Assembly (NCBI GenBank): GCA_023055425.1
Contig: JALGPY010000003.1
Span: 65,146,991-65,210,990, forward strand
Direction of reading: 5' to 3'
Length of the DNA stretch: 64,000 nucleotides
DNA from: Linanthus parryae
Lineage: Eukaryota; Streptophyta; Magnoliopsida; Ericales; Polemoniaceae
The notes below the pieces were generated by a model. That model ran no database searches, was not told where the DNA came from, and was given only the letters and a program-made list of their open reading frames with translations. This document shows, in pieces, positions 20,420-31,783 of the stretch. Position numbers and translations under genes: made by a program. The first letter of the stretch is position 1. Each line of letters begins with the position of its first letter.

Positions 20420-21827
20420 ATAGTCTTTGTGCCACCCGGGTTTTCGTTACTCTCTTCTTGGCCTTGCCTCTATAATTGAAGGAGGACGTCGAGATTCAGG
20501 TGGGAAAACCTCAACTCCTTTCTCAGAACTCTCCGCTTTTGTTGTAGGTGAATAAACACTTGGAAGCTTTGGGGATTTCTGGGTGTGTAGCTCCACCTTA
20601 GTGACATCTTTAGCGTGGTATGCATTGTGGTTGGGCTTATCTCTTTGTAGCAATGGCCTCTCGTTGAAAGTGACATGCCTACTCCATATCACCTTCTTCT
20701 TTTCTAGGCACCATATCTTGAATCTCTTCACTCCTCCACCATATCCAAGGAACAAAGCTTCTTTGAATCTTGGGTCAATCTTATCTTCCATCACATGATA
20801 ATATGAAGGACACCCAAAAATATGTAACATATGATAATCAGTAGTGGTTTTTGATGTCCATACCTCTAATGGAGTTTTACCTCCAACTCTTCTTAAATGT
20901 AGTATTTTTATCAAATGGAATGCGTATAGGACGACTAATCCCCATTTCCTTTTCCAAATTTGTTGTAGATAACATGTGACGAACCTTTTACAGCAATGTT
21001 ATGTTCGTTTGTTTTTCTTCCCCATTTTGCTACAGTCTTCTTCACTACGAAATGTGTCTTGATTTCTTCTTGTTGGAAATTATACAAGAAAGGATCAATC
21101 GGCATTCACAACCATTGTAAGAATGAAGGCCCTTGATTCTTTAACTCGTCCAAGTCTTCATCATTTTATTCTATGTATGGAAGATATATATCACCTCGTC
21201 CTTGTGCTTCATGGTGTATACCCAAATATGCATGTAATAGTCATCAACAACGGAAAAAAAACAATGCTCACATCCTATAAGGTACCATGGATGGACCCCA
21301 GAAATTTGAATGGATATAGTCTAGAGTCCCTTTTGTTTGTGGCAGTCCAAAATTCACTCTTGTTTTCTTCCCGAGCCTGAAGTGCTCATAGAAATCAATT
21401 CCCACGAATTTGGGAACCTTGAGAACTCCTTTGAGCATTAGACTCTGCATCGCTTTCTCACCGGCATGAACAAGTCTCATGTGACATAACCTGGTAGCAT
21501 CTGCATCATCAGTGATTGTTGCTGCTAATCTACCAATAATGGTTGATCCATTGAATAGATACATATTTCCTCCTATTCAGGCTTCATAAAAATGAGAGAA
21601 CCTTTCACTACTCTAAGAACTCAAGCATGTCGCATCCTTGGTTATCCCCCATAAATACAGGCCCTTCATTCTTTGTATCTAGAATTGTGAAGCTAGACTT
21701 ATCTGAAAAAATGTGGCGTGAACAACTTGAATCCATTATCTTGTTCTTCGTCGAGAGAATGGAAGTTCATGTAAGTACCAAATTATCCGCAGTCTCTTCT
21801 TCAACATCGTGTGCCATGTAAGTTAAA
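20420..21827 (-). pseudogene. Copia-C protease-integrase remnant
   Basis: On the minus strand the protease site reads MDSSCSRHI (near 21740), with Ser replacing the Gly of DSG. Then come the pre-integrase block RLCHMRLVHAGEKAMQ (near 21470) and the C-terminal integrase part with TPLEVWTSKTTTDYHML (near 20860), FGCPSYYHV and FLGYGGGVKRFKIW. The end reads GWHKDYV near 20435. Frames are interrupted at about 21565, 21268 and 20915. The catalytic integrase core between is heavily decayed. Confidence 0.8.
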
Positions 21828-21907
21828 ATTTGTTTTTCAAAGCTTTGAAACTGGTTTCAAAGCCTTGAAACTTCACATCATGAACTTATAGGGTTTTGAT
21901 ACAGGTT
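21828..21907. other. Sirevirus-derived scrap
   Basis: It holds a CAAAGCTTTG palindrome (21838-21847) and a CAAAGCCTTG variant (21862), motifs otherwise concentrated in the Sirevirus sequences. Probably the remnant of the left arm of the Sire-2 complex. Confidence 0.4.
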
Positions 21908-23285
21908 ACTCAACGGAATAACAAAAATTTAATCCTGCTCAAACCCCCTACAAGGATCACAGGCAAGCAATCATAACATGATTATGGTAGAAATATGTGT
22001 ACCTTAGTTTGTGTGATCACTACGAAGAATTTTGTCTTCGTCTCTATGAGTATCCACACCTTGGATCTTCAACTGGAGTCCTTCAACTGTGTAGTGCTAG
22101 CAACGGAAGAAAGGATGAAAGGATAACGCAAAATGAGGCACGAGCCGCACCTAGGGAGGCCGACGGCGTGAGAGGGGCAGACGGGTAGGGGGGTTTCGGC
22201 CTCCTACTTTGTATCTCTCCTTGATTTGTTATGTTTCGCTCAATAATGACTTAGATGAGAAAATAACAAGCTAGAGTTCCTTTATATAGTTAATAACTCT
22301 TTTATTAACTACATAATTGCCCCAATACTAACCATGTCCTTACATGGATTAGTCCACTTGCAAATTAGTCCTACTAACATTGCTTGTGGTTGCGTTATGA
22401 TCCTTTTATTAATTAGTCCAACTAATTAATACCCATATCCAGTTTAATCCATATGGTGTGTGACCCCATAGGTTTCTACTTAGTTGGTAGTAACTATTAC
22501 AAACATAGAGCGGTGTCTAGCAACACATCTATGCCACCAACTAATAGAAATAGCCAGTGATCCCGACAAACCTTGTGCCCAATGTTATCGTGTTGTGTTA
22601 TCCCTTTGTCTCTATATTCAGATTGGACTCGAGACATATTTGTCACACTCGTATATCCAATCCATAGCTTCTCGATCCTGGGAATAGGCTTATCCATGCA
22701 GATAACATCAATATCTCCATATTAATTTAAATGAGTCCAGCTAGACATTCCATAAGCTCTATCCCTCGAGTGGCCGTGGATATTTACTCCTATTATGTAG
22801 GAGGGACAAATCCTGTCTACATCACTGCCACCTCTAAGCTTGCTTCCTATCATGTCCGATTGTTATCATTATAGTTACCCAGTCACGGTGTAACGCTTGA
22901 TGATATCAACCCATGATATTTCACAACTAGAGTATCCAGTGACTTCAAGTCTAAGTATTATAACACCATTAGCACAACGAGAAGCGCTTGTGACGTTGAC
23001 ATAATCTAATGTAGCCTTCTCGTGGTGGGTGTATCCAGTATGCCGTTACTTCTAATGCATACCTATGTGTTAGACTTGATATCCCCATATCAATCTACCC
23101 ACATACTGGTCTATAGTTGATCGTCCCGCTAATCAGTATAATGGACTAGGGATATTTAAGATAAACAACACAATTGTAATCTAAGGACTTCATTATATTA
23201 AATATCTCCATAAATAATACAATGATTATTCCAGCAACTACAGTTCATACTAAACAGATTGCCCCTAGGGAATCCAAAACCAACA
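21908..23285 (-). repeat. Copia-D LTR (solo or truncated)
   Basis: The minus strand starts TGTTGGTTTTGGATTCCC at 23285, the start of a familiar plant copia LTR type as I recall it. A TATA-like CTATATAAAGG lies near 22280-22290. No gag or pol of this element is beside it. The left boundary near 21908 is approximate. Confidence 0.55.
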
Positions 23286-24416
23286 AAACTAAGGGGGAGT
23301 TCTTCCTCCTATTCATTATATAATCTTCTGCACTTAATCATGCTATATTATGTGATCAAAGACAAACTAGTTCTGTGTTGTAACATGCTTTTATCCTATC
23401 TGTTGACTAAGTTATTTTACAGGAATTGTTAGCTAACTCTGTGTTGCAGGTTTAGCTAAGATTCCTTATTTGCAGGGTTGAAGATTTGGCCTGCAGATTT
23501 GATGCTACTCTTACGAAAACTTGTCTGAAATTACCTTAGAGTTGCAGATTGAAGATCATATTAAAATAAATGAGATAATCAAGCAGGCAGTCGTTGGGAA
23601 AGAGCTGTTGAGAGTCAAATATCTGCAGAGGATTTTAAGGGATTTCTGTTGCAATTTTCATATATATTGTGCAATTCAAATTGATAGAAGACGCACTATT
23701 TTAGAGAGATAGAGAAGTGCAAAGCATTACACAGAGATTCATACACTCTCACGGATTGACAAGCATCGTTGAAGGAGATCATTTCAACCATTCAATCCAT
23801 TCAAGATTCCGAAGAACACTTTAAGCTTTACTACTTCACTTTCTTCACAGTGTTCTTCATCCTGAACTTTATTTGTATATCATTTTGTTATACTACTTAA
23901 TCTTCTGTTCTCGTGAGTTGTTCAAGAGGAACAACAGATATTATTAGTGTATTAGTTATCTAGAGCATGTACTAGATAGGTTAGTAAGAACCACATGCTG
24001 AAAAAGAGTAAGAATATTCTCTTGGCCTGATATCTAGGGCTTAGCTTTTGATAAATAAGAATTTTTTGAAATCCTAGAGGAATTAGATACTTCTGGCGGA
24101 GAGTAGGTTACTTGGGACCGAACTTCGTAACCAATCACTATGTTCGTTGTCTTGCTTTACAGTTTTTTACTTATCTTCAAAATTGCTTCAAAACATGTTT
24201 CAGTTCAAAGCTTCGAAAAGCTTTGAAAATTCCTAGTAACTTTTAAGCTTTCTATTTTGATTTTGAAGCCTTGAAACGGAGTTCAATGCTTTGACACACT
24301 TCAAGTTCTTATCGTTTTGTTTTAAATCCATTCCGTTGGAAGAAAGTTGCCATACTCTATTGACCCCCCTCTAGAGTATTTGATCATGTATTTACATACA
24401 TGCATTACATTCTTCA
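23286..24416 (+). repeat. 5' (or middle) LTR of Sire-2
   Basis: The 3' end TTCTTCA (24416) is fixed by the primer site. It contains the GACCCCCCTCTAGAG run near 24361-24376, which matches the Sire-1 LTR. It differs from the second LTR at about one base in nine over the first 290 bases compared by eye, so the LTRs are old. The start is uncertain. Confidence 0.65.
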
Positions 24417-24417
24417 A

Positions 24418-24430
24418 TTGGTATCAGAGC
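24418..24430 (+). promoter_or_regulatory. Primer-binding site of Sire-2
   Basis: TTGGTATCAGAGC, complementary to initiator tRNA-Met, immediately after the LTR. Confidence 0.88.
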
Positions 24431-24459
24431 TTGTATCACTGTACAAATATAATAATCTT

Positions 24460-25460
24460 GTGATCACGACTAGTGTAGGTGAATGTGGTTTCTCACATGG
24501 AAGAGCTGCTAACAAACCTCACCTATTTTGTGGAGAGTATTTTTTATGCTGGAAGGCCTTGATGAAAATGTCCATCATTGATCAGGACATTGAACTGTGG
24601 TCTATTATCCAGAATGAGCCTCATATATTCAACACAGAAAAGGATGGGATTAGAACTCCCAAACCTGAAAAATCTCTCTAATTCTGAATTAGAATAACTT
24701 TCAAAGAATTATAGAGCCATGAATATTTTGTATTGTGCTTTAAGTGCAGATGAGTTCAACATGATATCTACCTGCAAGACTGCTAAGGAGATCCCGGATA
24801 AACTGCTGGTCACTTTTGAAGGAACCATCCAAGTGAAGCAAACTAAGATAAATATATTCCTTAGATAGTATGAACTGTTCAAAATGAATGGCGATGAACC
24901 CATCAAAGGCATGTTCACGAGATTTATTGACATTGTCAACAATATGGATTACTTGGGGAAATCATTCTCCAATGAAGAAAAAGTCAGAAATATCTTGAGA
25001 AGTCTTTCCAGCCAAATGGGAACCAAAGACAACAATCATTGAAGAAGCTCAAGATATATCCTCTCTCCAACTAGATGATTTACATGGAAAGCTACTTACA
25101 CATGAGATCTACATGAGTGAAGCTTATGGAGAACTACCAGAAAGTGTCAAGAATGTGGTACTAAAGGCCAAAGAGAGTGAACAACCTCAAAGCCTTGAAA
25201 GAGAAGAAGATGATGAAGAATATCCATTTTCTCTCATCTCCAAATCCTTGACAAGGATTCTAAAGATCAAGAAGAACTTGGGAAACAAAGAATTTAGCAG
25301 AGACAAATTCAGATCTTCAAGTAGCAAAGACTACAAGGGTAAGTCCTCTTCCCATAAATCTAAGGGAATGACTTGGTTTGAGTGTGGTGATGCAGGACAC
25401 TTGATCAGAGATTGCCCTCACAAGAAAAGCAAGCACTTTTAAAAGAAAGACAATGACAGA
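24460..25460 (+). pseudogene. Sire-2 gag
   Basis: Gag starts with the CGFSHGRAANKPHLFCGEY region. A stop at about 24680, further frame changes and a last open part at 25113-25442 break it. The knuckle reads TWFECGDAGHLIRDC, with Trp in place of the first Cys. The block LWSIIQNEPHIFNTEKDG corresponds to the Sire-1 Gag. Confidence 0.85.
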
Positions 25461-28400
25461 AATAAGAAGGTCATGGTAGCTTCATGGAGTGATTCTGATT
25501 CTTCAAGTAAATCATATTCTGAAGAAGATCAAGCCAACCTATGTCTTATGGTCAAGCATGATGAAATCTTAGAAAAGAACAAGGTAATGGTAAATAGTCT
25601 AATGTCTAAACCTGCAAATGTACTTTATGAGATTTTGAAAAAAAAATGTTTCAGATGTTTATCTTGTAGATGGTCTAAATTTTTATCTACTTAGCGTATC
25701 TCAACTGTGTGATAAAGGTAATAAGGTTATTTATGACAAGGAGAAATGTGTGGTGCAAGATAAAAAATCTGGAAATCGCATTATCACTGCTCCAAGGTCA
25801 AACAATGTTTACGCTTTGAATACTAACAAAGTTGCAGGAGAAAGTCTGAAATGTCTCAAGGCTTTGAAAGAGGATTCAAAGATATGGCACAGAAAGCTTG
25901 GACAATCAGCTTGCATACACTGAAAAAACTAGTCTCTAAATACCTAGTCAGAGGATTGCCATTCATCATGTTTAAGCATGAAGAGATATGCAAGGCTTGT
26001 GCTCAAGGAAAACAGACAAGGAGATCATTCAAGCCTAAGAACTTTGTAATTACAACTAGACCTATTTAACTGCTTTATATGGATCTTTGTGGTCCTATGA
26101 GAGTTCCAAATCCAAAGCATAAGAAGTATATGATGATTATTTTAGATGGTTTCTCTAGATTTACTTGGGTAATGCTTTTAAGGGAAAAGTCTGAGACTGT
26201 GTCTGAATTTCGAAACTTTGTAAATAGCTTCAAACTTTGAAAAACCTGGCTATTGCCTCAATAAGGAGTGATCATGGAAGATAATTAGATCAACTAGAGT
26301 TTGATTTATTATGTTCCAAGTTTGGTATTTCTCACAATTTTCTGATCCTGGAACTCCTCAACAAAATAGTGTAGTCAAAAGAAAAAAACATAAATCTTGA
26401 GGACATGTCTAGGACAATGCATTTAGAAAATAAATTGTCGAAGTCTTTTTGGGCAAAGACTGTCAACACTGCAAATTATATTTTGAACTTGTTCCTGATA
26501 TGACCTATTTTGAAAAAGACTCCTTATGAACTCTTCAAAGGCAGAAAGCCAAATATTTCTTATTTCAAGTCTTTTGGCTGTACTTTTTTTATTCACAACA
26601 ATGGTAAGGATAATCTTGACAAGTTTGATGCCAGGAGTGATGAATGTATTTTTCTTGGTTATTATTTGACTAGCAAAGCCTACATAGTTTAAAATAAGAG
26701 AACCAAGCTTGTTGAGAAAATCATACATGTGATACTTGATGAAAGCAATGATGGTTCTTTGAGTAAAGATTTTGCTGAATTAAATGTGAACAAGCATAAC
26801 TCAGAAGATGAAGCAGATCCAGAGAATGCTTCTAAGACTAATATGCATGAAACCAGCATAGATTTTCAAAGCCTTGAAAGTGTCTCTCAAAGCCTTGAAA
26901 CAGAACCTCAAGGAACACAGAGTGCTCAAGCCACTACATCAAGCGCTCAAGGCCTTGAAAAGATTCTTGAAGAACCAGAAACCTAAACACAAAGAAAGAA
27001 GTCAAATATATGTCATCTCATCCAGCAGAAAACATCATTTTTAATCCGTCCACTGGTACACAAACAAGATCTCAATTAAAGAACTTGTGTGCTTTTAATA
27101 CTTTTGTGTCTCTTATAGAAACCAAGAATGTGAAAGAAGCACTACAAGAAGTAGACTGGACATTGCAATGCAAAGTGAGCTGAATTAATTTGATAGGAAC
27201 AATGTTCGGAATCTAGTTCCTCCTCCCAAAGATCAGTATGTTATTGGAACAAGATGGGTGTTCAGAAACAAGCTGGATGAAAATAGTAAGGTTATCAGGA
27301 ATAAGGCAAGCCTAGTAGCTCAAGGATACAACAAGGAATAATTTAGATATTATGAGGGGACTTTCTCTCCTGTAGCCAGGTTGGAAGCAATAAGAATATT
27401 ACTTGAATTTGCATCACATAAGAACATCAAACTTTTTCAAATGGATGTGAAATGTGCATTTCTAAATGGTTATATGCAAGAAGAAGCATTTTGCTCAACC
27501 CCCACTTTTTGAAAGTTATGATTTTCCAAATCATATTTATAAGCTTGACAAAGCTCTTAATGGGCTCAAACAAACTCCAAGAGCTTGGTATGAAAGAATT
27601 TCAGAATTCTTACTTGAAATTGGTTTCAAAATATGATTAGTTGACAAAAATCTTTTCATAAAGACACATGAGAAATACATTTTAGTAGTAGAATTATATT
27701 TTGACGATATCCTATTTGGTGCTACTAGTGATTCTCTTCCAAGGATTTCTCTAATATTATGAGCAGGGAATTTAAGATGAGCTTGATGGGAGAGTTAAAT
27801 TTCTTTCTTGGACTTCAAGTACATCAAATGAAAAAAGAAATTTTCCTACACCAGAATAAGTACACCAAGGATGTTCTAAATAAGTATAATATGTCTCAAT
27901 CCAAGGTAGCCAAAACTCCCATAAGTTCTACACTGTCCTTAGACAAGGATCAAAAGAGTAAGAGTGTGAACCAGAAAGAGTTTAGAGGTATGATTGGTTC
28001 ACTGCTCTATCTTACTGCAAGTAGGCCAGACATTATGTTTAGTGTTTGTATGCGTGCTAGATTTCAATCTAATCCTAAAGAGTCTCACTTAGTTGATATC
28101 AAAAGAATTTTTAGATATCTCAATGGTACCAAAGACTTGGGATTTGGTATCCTAAACAATCTAACTTCTCTCTGTGTGGCTATTTAGATGTTGATTTTGC
28201 AGGATATAAAGTTGACAAAAAAAGCACTTCAGGATGTTGCCAATTTCTTGGATCATCTCTGATGAGCAGGCATTCTAAAAAGCAAAATTCAGTAGCCTTA
28301 TCAACAGTAGAAGCTGAATACATAGCAGCAGGTGCTTGCTGTTCACACGTACTGTGGATAGCTCAACAGATGAGAGATCTGGGTTATGACTTCATAGATA

Positions 28401-28605
28401 TTCCCATCAAATGTGATAACACTGGTGCTATCTCAATCACAAAGTATCCAGTACAACATTCTAGGACTAAGCACATTGATGTCAGACATCACTTCATTGG
28501 AGATCATGTGGAGAAAGGTGACGTATCTCTATCATTTGTGCCAACTAACATGCAATTTGCAAATATCTTCACTAAACAACTGCCAAATGATAGATTCACA
28601 ACCCT
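25461..28605 (+). pseudogene. Sire-2 pol remnant
   Basis: Recognisable blocks in order: a Ser/Asp-rich gag-pol junction (25473-25560) and a pre-integrase region with IWHRKLGQ-like sequence (25880). The integrase core follows, with MDLCGPMRVPNPKHKKYM (26078-26131) and SDHGR-like sequence (26262). Next are the C-terminal integrase block TPYELFKGRKP (26519-26551) and a linker with SLE repeats (26729-26986). Reverse transcriptase shows TRWVFRNKLDENSKV (27253), FQMDVKCAFLNG (27436) and YFDDILFGAT (27697). RNase H (27990-28605) carries SALSTVEAEYIAA-like sequence and KHIDVRHHFI. Many stops and frameshifts make it non-functional. RNase H ends at a filler-like duplication. Confidence 0.85.
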
Positions 28606-28620
28606 GATAGATTCACAATC

Positions 28621-28870
28621 CAGTATGTCGTTACTCCTAATGCATACCTATGTGTTAGACTTGATATCCCCATATCAGTCTACCCACATACTGGTCTATA
28701 GTTGATCGTCCCGCTAATCAGTATAATGGACTAGGGATATTTATGATAAACAACACAATTGTAATCTAAGGACTTCATTATATTAAATATCTCCATAAAT
28801 AATACAATGATTATTCCAGCAACTAAAGTTCATACTAAACAGATTGCCCCTAGGGCATCCAGAACCAACA
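28621..28870 (-). repeat. Copia-D LTR fragment
   Basis: It matches 23032-23285 with seven differences by eye, and ends at the same position relative to the polypurine tract (ACCAACAAAACTAAGGGGG). Confidence 0.9.
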
Positions 28871-29988
28871 AAACTAAGGGGGAGTTCTTCCTCCTATTTA
28901 TTCTATTATCTCATGCACTTGATCATGCTATATTATGTGATGAAAGAAAAACTAATTCTGTGTTATAACATGCTTTGATCCTATCTGTTGACTAAGTTTT
29001 TTTGCAGGATTTTTAGCTAACTTTGTGATGCAGGTTTAGCTAAGTTTCCTTATTTGCAGGGTTGAAGATTTGGCCTGCATATTTGATGCTACTCTTATGG
29101 GAACTTGTCTGAACTTACGTTAAGCTTGCAGATTGAAGATCATATCAAAATCAATGAGATAACCAAGCAGCTAGCCGTTGGGAAAGAGCTGTTGAGAGTC
29201 AAATAGCTGCAGAGGATTTTTAGGGATTTCTTTTGCAAGTTTCCTATATATTCTGCAATTCAAATTGATAGAAGACACACTAATTCAGAGAGATAGAGAA
29301 GTGCAGAGCATTACACAGAGATTCGTACACTCTCAGGGATTGACAAGAATCATTGAAGGATATCATTTCAACCATTCAATCCATTCCAGATTCCTGAAGA
29401 ACACTTCAAACTTAATCGCTTCACTGCCTACACAGTGTTCTTCATGATGAGCTTTATTTGTATATCATTTTGTTATACTACTTAATCTCCTGTTCTCATG
29501 AGTTGTTCAAGAGGAACAACAGAGATTCTTATTGTATCAATTAACTAGAGCAGGTACTAAAGAGGTTAGGAAGAACTACAAGCTGAAAAAGAGTAAGACA
29601 ATTCTCTTGGCCTAATGTCAAGGGCTTAGCTTTTGATAAATAAGAACTTGTTGAAATTTAGAGGTATTAGATCCCTCAGGCGGAGAGTAGGTCACTTGTG
29701 ACCGAGCTTCGTAACAAATCACTGTGTTAATTGTCTTCCTTTACAGTTCTTTACTTGTCTTCAAAACTGCTTTAAAACATGTTTCAGATCAAAGCTTTTC
29801 AAAGCTTTGAAAATTCTCAGTAACTTTTAAACCGTCTGTTTTGATTTCAAAGCCTTGAAAATGAGTTCAAATCTTTGAAACACTTCAAGTTTTTCTCATT
29901 TTGTTTTCAATCAAATCCTTTGGAAAAAGTTGCCATACTCTATTCAACCCTCCGCCCTTTTCTAGAGTATTTGATCCTGTATTTACAT
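28871..29988 (+). repeat. 3' LTR of Sire-2, end truncated
   Basis: Collinear with 23286-24404. It ends at TTTACATACC, short of the last dozen bases of the 5' copy, and Copia-C gag follows on the other strand. Confidence 0.75.
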
Positions 29989-30610
29989 ACCTGTTGCTTG
30001 GTTATTGTTTTTCCTCTTACCATTATCATGGACCTGGATCCGTCTTCATTGTTAGCCTTGACCTTCTTACGAACCTTATGATTCATCAATGCATCAACAA
30101 CGATCTTGTACGTCAATGTATCCTTCCCATTAACCAGTGTGTCGTTGAACGATTCATAATCACCAGGTAGAGAACCCAACAACAATATAGCCTTTTCCTT
30201 ATCCTTAATCTCCTCCTCTAAGTAAATCAAGTAAATAACTAACTTATTGAACAAGTTAAGGTGTTAAATCTTAGAGGTACCTCGTCTATACATGAAGCAA
30301 AATAATCAATTCTTCATGTGCATCCGATTCTGGATTCTCTTCATCACATATTTGTCTTTTAGCTTGTTTGCTCCATAGTGTCTTTGCATCAGTCTATATC
30401 ATAACAACGTACTTGAGTCTCGACTCAAGAAGAGTCTGATAGGTCCGCATGCCATTAGATTCAAAGCATCCCACTCCTCCTGTTCCATATCTGCAGGCTT
30501 CGGATGCAACATCATGAATAGTCCCTGCTAGACTAGTATGTCTTGAACGTCCCACTGCCCAATGCCAAATTTGTTGCTCCCGTCAAAATTCTAGATCTCA
30601 AACTTAACTC
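29989..30610 (-). pseudogene. Copia-C gag remnant
   Basis: The minus strand encodes a copia Gag: GSNKFGIGQWDVQDILV near 30580, then MEQEEWDALNLMACGPIR (near 30470) and ILLLGSLPGDYESFNDTLV (30195-30140). The last part ends at KANNEDGSRSMIMVRGK. Stops and frame changes occur near 30535, 30430 and 30255. It is cut at 29989 by the Sire-2 LTR. Confidence 0.85.
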
Positions 30611-31120
30611 AAGTGACTGGCGTTTTTATTATGCTAGTACCTCTTGGACTAGTGAAAAGACTGCCTAGCTCTTGAGACTTATTCTGAGGCTCGTGTGACG
30701 TCTTATAAGGGGTTGTATTGTTCCTCTCTAAAAATCTATGCATAATCTCAGCAATACAACCGTACACATGAATTTTGAACGTCCAGGAAACCTAGTTCAG
30801 ACTCAAGAATTGTCTAAATTGGACTCTTGGATCCCGAGTTATGATCCCCAAAAAATCGTGGCCACCGATTTTAAAGTTTATGTAGGGATAGTGCATCTGC
30901 TCCAAATCAATAACTGGGCTGCCTTCAACTCAGTAACACGTGGGAATAGATCTCCCATCTTGGTCGGCCACTCAAGAAGCAAGAGAAGCTAAGAAACAAT
31001 AAAATAAAGTACTGATAAATTAGAAAATCGATACGTACCTAATTGAATCCTTCTTCTATGGTTCGTGGCCACCAAGTTTTTGATTTCCTTGCACGATCTT
31101 CTCCTCATATATAGCTAGAG
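30611..31120. other. Copia-C 5' leader or unassigned segment
   Basis: About 500 bp between gag and the primer site with no supported frame on either strand. Confidence 0.4.
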
Positions 31121-31133
31121 ATCTGATTCCACT
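31121..31133 (-). promoter_or_regulatory. Degenerate primer-binding site of Copia-C
   Basis: The minus strand reads AGTGGAATCAGAT, a mutated initiator tRNA-Met type site next to the LTR. Confidence 0.5.
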
Positions 31134-31783
31134 TGTTGTGCGCGGCGAAATCATTTTTCAATTCAATAAGTAAATAACTCTGAAAGATAATAGAACACAA
31201 CACACAATTTTACATGGTTCGAAAATTTGCCTACATCCACAGGGCAACGAGCAGTATCTTATATTGACTATGTGAGAAGAATAAGAAGTAGATTACAATG
31301 GGATGCAGTCCTCTTGAATTCGGCCCTAGGGTGGAGCATGAATTCTCTCTCAAACTATCTTTTTTCTCTATCTAAATCTACGTGAACACTCAATTCTGGC
31401 CTATACTTCTGGCACATAAGAAATCTGTAGAAGCAGACACATATTTATAGTTGTAGAGCCTTCATCCTATTAATACATATATATCTTGAATATATCTCTA
31501 AGGAACAACTCCACCAATGAGAAGAGAGTATAATATATGACCAAATCATCTTGATTTATCTTCTTGCTTGAATCATTTGTTCATTTCCCGTCTCAATCAG
31601 AACATGACTCTGACAAATCTTGAGACAACTAATTACAAATAAAATCCTAATCGGAATCAATTACCCGAGGGGTGATACAGTCGAACTGCTGAAACCCTAA
31701 TGGGCTGGCCATGATGGCGCCGCACCCTTACTAGGCTGCCTAGTCAACACTCTTAACGTACTATAACAAATGTGAGCACAACA
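31134..31783 (-). repeat. 5' LTR of Copia-C (650 bp)
   Basis: The termini form a perfect 8-bp inverted repeat, TGTTGTGC and GCACAACA. It contains the TTACATGGTTCGAAAA leader block usual for copia LTRs. Confidence 0.8.

Larger units (their letters stand above)
23286..29988 (+). mobile_element. Sire-2: Sirevirus-like Ty1/copia element, rearranged
   Basis: Order on the plus strand: polypurine tract (23291-23299), LTR to 24416, primer site, gag, protease remnants, integrase, reverse transcriptase, RNase H (ending abruptly near 28605), a 250-bp Copia-D LTR fragment (28621-28870), a second polypurine tract and a second LTR to about 29988. A polypurine tract in front of the 5' LTR is abnormal and suggests a product of unequal LTR recombination. 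Confidence 0.75.
20411..31783 (-). mobile_element. Copia-C: degraded Ty1/copia element split by the Sire-2 complex
   Basis: Read on the minus strand: LTR (31783 to 31134), degenerate primer site, leader, gag (about 30600 to 29990), a foreign segment (29988 to about 21828), then protease, pre-integrase and integrase (21827 to about 20420). Gag upstream of protease on the same strand on either side of the insert supports one element cut in two. The zinc knuckle is missing at the junction, so some deletion occurred. Reverse transcriptase is not seen. The joining is an inference. Confidence 0.55.

Noticed and set aside
15178..29988. CRISPR-like or bacterial repeat array from the CAAAGCTTTG motifs
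   Set aside because: Spacing is irregular, the motif is only 10 bp, and the context is plant retrotransposon sequence.
30738..30992. 84-codon plus-strand frame
   Set aside because: It lies in the leader of Copia-C on the opposite strand and shows no recognisable domain.
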